A stretch of DNA of 9,059 nt, taken from NCBI GenBank assembly GCA_938041275.1, contig CALISH010000005.1, positions 1 through 9,059 of the forward strand, in the 5' to 3' direction. A program made the translations under genes and the position numbers. The notes beneath the pieces are model-generated. The model was not told the origin of the DNA and did not search any database. It was given only the letters and a program-made list of their open reading frames with translations. The stretch is from an uncultured Solobacterium sp. (lineage in GTDB: Bacteria; Bacillota_I; Bacilli_A; Erysipelotrichales; Erysipelotrichaceae). Shown piece by piece: positions 6,298-9,059 of the stretch; within the stretch, counting starts at the first letter, position 1, and each line of letters opens with the position of its first letter.

Positions 6298-7890
6298 CTA
6301 AGCTAAAATTCCAAGTGCAACACCTGCAACACCAATCAAAATTGTGATAAACATTAATAGCACGATATTAATTTTCTTCTTATTGATTAACCAATACATA
6401 ATCATTGTATAAATTAATGGAATCAAGTTTGGAATTAAGTCATCTAATGTCTTCTGCAAGGAAATGATTGTATCTCCATTTACGTATTGAACATTTAATG
6501 TTACGTAAACTAATGCAGAAATAAATCCACCACATACTACGAACGCTGCAATACCTGCATATCTTGTTAAGCTATTTAACAATCCACCTGACTGCATCTT
6601 AGATACTAATGATAGTCCACCTTCATATCCCTTAAAGATTCCTAGATATCTAATTGCAAAAGTAATAGCAGTCATTAAGACTACAAAGAGAATTGCACCA
6701 GTTGGATTATTGAAGCCACTTGCAGTAATCATTGAACATGCTAAACCTGCAATAATAGGACGAATCGTTCCATGAATTAATGAGTCACCGATACCAGCTA
6801 ATGGACCCATTAATGCAACTTTAAGTACATTAATTGATTCTGGATCAATATCCTTCTTAATCGCATTTCTTTCTTCCATTGCGCATGAAATACCTACACA
6901 TAATTCAGCAACTCTTCCTTCAGTTAGGAATAATTCGCAATGTCTTTCATATGCTTCTGCTCTTTCAGTTGGATCTTCATAAACTTTATCTAGAGTAGGA
7001 ATTATAGCCTGTAAGAATCCGTTTGCTTCCTGCTTAGTAGCACTGTTGCCAGATTCAATAGCCATTCCATACCAGAATGTCTTCCATAAATCTTTCTTTG
7101 TTAAAACACGATAGCTATTATCTTCTGGCTCAATTTCAAATTCTTCTACCTCTTCACTGTTTACTTTATTCTTATCAGCTAAATAGTTAATTGCTACACA
7201 TGTTACTGCAATAATTGCGATACCAATCATATTGACACCTAAATAAGATGCAAACACAAAGCCAATTAAGAAATATGGCCATAGGGATTTATCTTTAACT
7301 GTACCAAGCAATAATGCAACACCGACTGCCCCTAATAAACCTGCTCCAGCTGCTAAACCTGAAATTAACCATTGTGGGATAAAGTTAATAAATGCTTGTA
7401 CTGCTTCTGCTCCATAGTAAACTCCAATAAATGTTGGAATACCAAATAGTAAACTTTCGATAATTGCTGGAATAATTGTTGTCCATAAAATGACACCTTT
7501 TCCATCAGCTTTGGATGCAGCTTTTTCAACTTTTCTCATTGTCCACTCATAAACTGTAGAGAACTTTGTTTGACGGAAAATTTGTCCAACGAATGAAATT
7601 GGAAGTGCTGTTGCAATACCAATTTCTGGTGATCCTGTAGCACAGGCAATTGATGTAGCAAATGCTGCAGATAATGTCTCATCTGGTGGAACAGCTGTAC
7701 CCACCCAAATAACTGCTAAGAACATCAATTCAACCGCAACACCAACTTGTAAACCAATATTTAAATTACCAAACACCAATCCTACTAATGGTCCAATTAC
7801 GATTGGTCTATACATAAACGTATGCAAGAAAACTCTATCATTGAATGCAACTGCAACGATTAACGCTACAAGTAACGCTTGAATAAACAT
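6298..7890 (-). CDS. PTS mannose-family EIIC-EIID fusion permease
   Basis: A 530-residue membrane protein that joins two subunits usually made separately. Residues 1-238 are EIIC, with GPLVGLVFGNLNIGLQVGVA (33-52), then VELMFLAVIWVGTAVPPDET (53-72) and several hydrophobic segments. Residues 239-262 form an acidic linker (EEVEEFEIEPED). Residues 263-530 are EIID, with LTKKDLWKTFWYGM at its start, HCELFLTEGRVAELCVGISC (317-336) close to the usual F-F-N-T-x-P region, GPLAGIGDSLIHGTIRPIIA (362-381), and a terminal membrane helix (507-529). No Met occurs between 221 and 276, so EIID cannot be started separately in the linker. It carries the substrate across the membrane while EIIB phosphorylates it. 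The start is clear: AGGAGG 8 bases before ATG. It follows EIIB by 17 bases. Confidence 0.93.
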   Translation of the reverse strand: MFIQALLVALIVAVAFNDRVFLHTFMYRPIVIGPLVGLVFGNLNIGLQVGVAVELMFLAVIWVGTAVPPDETLSAAFATSIACATGSPEIGIATALPISFVGQIFRQTKFSTVYEWTMRKVEKAASKADGKGVILWTTIIPAIIESLLFGIPTFIGVYYGAEAVQAFINFIPQWLISGLAAGAGLLGAVGVALLLGTVKDKSLWPYFLIGFVFASYLGVNMIGIAIIAVTCVAINYLADKNKVNSEEVEEFEIEPEDNSYRVLTKKDLWKTFWYGMAIESGNSATKQEANGFLQAIIPTLDKVYEDPTERAEAYERHCELFLTEGRVAELCVGISCAMEERNAIKKDIDPESINVLKVALMGPLAGIGDSLIHGTIRPIIAGLACSMITASGFNNPTGAILFVVLMTAITFAIRYLGIFKGYEGGLSLVSKMQSGGLLNSLTRYAGIAAFVVCGGFISALVYVTLNVQYVNGDTIISLQKTLDDLIPNLIPLIYTMIMYWLINKKKINIVLLMFITILIGVAGVALGILA

Positions 7891-7907
7891 CTTTCTATCC
7901 TCCTGGT

Positions 7908-8402
7908 TTATTTAACGTATTTTTCAATTAACTCTATTGGGTCTTTTGCTCTTTCTTCTGGTATTGCTTTTACCTCGAGCAAGATTCCCTTATTATGTAA
8001 TGACTTAAGTGCTTCCACATCATCCGGCTCTACCCAGATATAATCTAATAACTTTGTTCTACCTATTACTGATTTGGAATTACTGATATTACCTACAATT
8101 ATTTTGTCTAGTTTTAGGCCCATCTCAACTAATAGGTTTGTTTCTTTAGGATTTCTTATCAGCAATAGAATATTTGTGTTTGTCTTGTCTTCCTTAATTC
8201 GTTTGACAGTATTCTCTTTGCTAAGAATCTCTAATTTCACTCCACTTGGTACTGCAATCTTGAGTATCATTTGTAAAGCTTTATCATTTGCTGCTTTGTC
8301 GTCAGATACTATGATCAACTTTGCATCTGCCTCTTTAATCCATTTTGTTATAATTTGTCCATGGATTAAACGATCATCAATTCTACATACATTAATCTTC
8401 AT
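7908..8402 (-). CDS. PTS mannose-family EIIB component
   Basis: A 164-residue cytoplasmic protein, the normal length for a single IIB domain of the mannose/fructose/sorbose family. The signature VCRIDDRLIHGQIITKW (5-21) puts the phosphorylated histidine at His14; it takes phosphate from EIIA and gives it to the incoming sugar. KIIVGNISNSK (about 100-110) and the final IPEERAKDPIELIEKY are also family-like. The start overlaps the previous stop as TAATG, with a strong GGAGGGG upstream inside the amidohydrolase gene. The family does not reveal the sugar: members carry mannose, fructose, sorbose, N-acetylgalactosamine and fructosamine derivatives. Confidence 0.94.
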   Translation of the reverse strand: MKINVCRIDDRLIHGQIITKWIKEADAKLIIVSDDKAANDKALQMILKIAVPSGVKLEILSKENTVKRIKEDKTNTNILLLIRNPKETNLLVEMGLKLDKIIVGNISNSKSVIGRTKLLDYIWVEPDDVEALKSLHNKGILLEVKAIPEERAKDPIELIEKYVK

Positions 8403-9059
8403 TATTCATCCCCTCCCTTTCTTGGTATCCATAAAGATTCAGCATTCTTGTAGAATACTTTTTCTAATTCTTCCTCATCAAATCCCATATGATATATTTT
8501 CTCAATTTCACACTGCACCGGTTTATACGGCCAGTCTGTACCGAAAACAATTCTGTCTGCACCAACACAATCTTTCATTTGCTTCAAAACATCACTTTCA
8601 TAAATAACTGATGTTTCAAGCCAAATATTCTTCACATCTTGAACAGCTTTGATGACACTATATCCAAACTCTCTGCATCCAGTATGTGTAAAAACAAATC
8701 GCAAATTTGGATGTTTTTTCGCATAGCGAATCCATACGTACGGTGTACATAATGGACTTGTACCTGGATATACTTGAATATGAACTCCATATTTTTCAAT
8801 ATGAGTCAGAATTTCATCTATTTGTGGTGTGTTATCCGCAAAATATCCATGCTTCCATGGATGGAATTTAACTCCCAAAAATCCTCTTTCACCAAGACAC
8901 AAACCTAATTCTTTAATTGCATCTTTTGAAGACAAGTCAGAAACATTTTTCAATGCTGTTTCTAAAATAGTCCCTGTATCATATCCCAAAGCAGCAAAGA
9001 TAATTGGATCTATTTTGTATTCATTTTTATATGCAGCAATAAAAATGAATACAAAATAG
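8402..9059 (-). CDS. amidohydrolase-2 family hydrolase, 5' end beyond the window
   Basis: The frame stays open to the right edge, about 218 codons. The family is usually 250-290 residues and begins with an HxH metal motif, which is missing here, so the N-terminus lies outside. An in-frame TTG at 8989 is not credible as start. Visible motifs: GFLGVKFHPWKHG, VHIQVYPGTSP (Tyr where relatives have His), FVFTHTG (His kept), LETS, and VFGTDWPYKP with the metal/catalytic Asp intact. It is the first operon gene seen and is linked to EIIB by TAATG. It is a paralogue of the gene at 5533-6282, which has lost the Asp, so this copy is more likely the active one. The last part (about 9010-9059) is a perfect inverted repeat and encodes an odd FVFIFIAAYK, so that end may be an artefact. 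Confidence 0.85.
   Translation of the reverse strand, partial: YFVFIFIAAYKNEYKIDPIIFAALGYDTGTILETALKNVSDLSSKDAIKELGLCLGERGFLGVKFHPWKHGYFADNTPQIDEILTHIEKYGVHIQVYPGTSPLCTPYVWIRYAKKHPNLRFVFTHTGCREFGYSVIKAVQDVKNIWLETSVIYESDVLKQMKDCVGADRIVFGTDWPYKPVQCEIEKIYHMGFDEEELEKVFYKNAESLWIPRKGGDE
9010..9059. repeat. perfect 21-bp inverted repeat ending at the window edge
   Basis: Bases 9010-9030 are the exact reverse complement of 9039-9059, with the loop ATGCAGCA between. The right arm ends on the last base of the window. It lies inside the reading frame of the partial amidohydrolase, where a long perfect hairpin is not expected. It may be real, or it may be a fold-back made during library construction or assembly. 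Confidence 0.9.

Noticed and set aside
8074..8607. 177-codon plus-strand open frame
   Set aside because: It lies opposite the EIIB and amidohydrolase genes, both strongly supported by motifs and ribosome binding sites; its translation shows no domain.
8402..8989. Amidohydrolase starting at the TTG at 8989
   Set aside because: The frame continues open to the window edge, the product would lack the N-terminal barrel strand and HxH motif, and no Shine-Dalgarno site fits this TTG.

Overview
The window is AT-rich DNA of the kind seen in low-GC Bacillota. Genes are tightly packed, Shine-Dalgarno sites are strong (AGGAGG, AAGGAG) and coupled starts such as ATGA and TAATG are common. The PTS, GntR/UTRA and ankyrin-like HTH families also fit gut Firmicutes, for example Erysipelotrichia or Lachnospiraceae. 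No rRNA, tRNA or other phylogenetic marker is present, so I cannot name a lineage.

Layout from left to right. Positions 1-244 hold no gene, only small inverted repeats and the ribosome binding site of the next gene. A rightward gene (245-1549) encodes a 434-residue HTH protein with a long helical, ankyrin-like C-terminal part; a rho-independent terminator (1717-1742) and a run of 16 A (1750-1765) follow it. A leftward single gene (1832-2434) encodes a small alpha/beta serine hydrolase, with a putative promoter and a well-formed dyad (2490-2518) just upstream. A leftward operon fills the rest, from the right edge down to a terminator at about 2574-2620.

The operon, in transcription order, is: amidohydrolase (5' end beyond the window), mannose-family PTS EIIB, a fused EIIC-EIID, a second amidohydrolase, an eIF2B/sugar-phosphate-isomerase-like protein, a BtpA/SgcQ TIM-barrel protein, PTS EIIA, and a GntR/HutC regulator with a UTRA domain. 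Gaps are 17 bases or less and four junctions overlap, so this is almost certainly one transcript whose promoter lies outside the window.

Reading of the system (inference). The PTS brings in and phosphorylates an unidentified sugar or sugar derivative. The two amidohydrolases, the eIF2B-like protein and the BtpA/SgcQ protein then form a dedicated catabolic route, and the GntR protein senses a phosphorylated intermediate. PTS plus BtpA recalls the E. coli sgc region. The added pair of divergent amidohydrolases and the eIF2B-like protein make this a different cassette, and I do not recognise it as a described pathway.

The right edge ends exactly on a perfect 21-bp inverted repeat with an 8-base loop. 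This may be an assembly fold-back, so the last 30 or so bases should be treated with caution.
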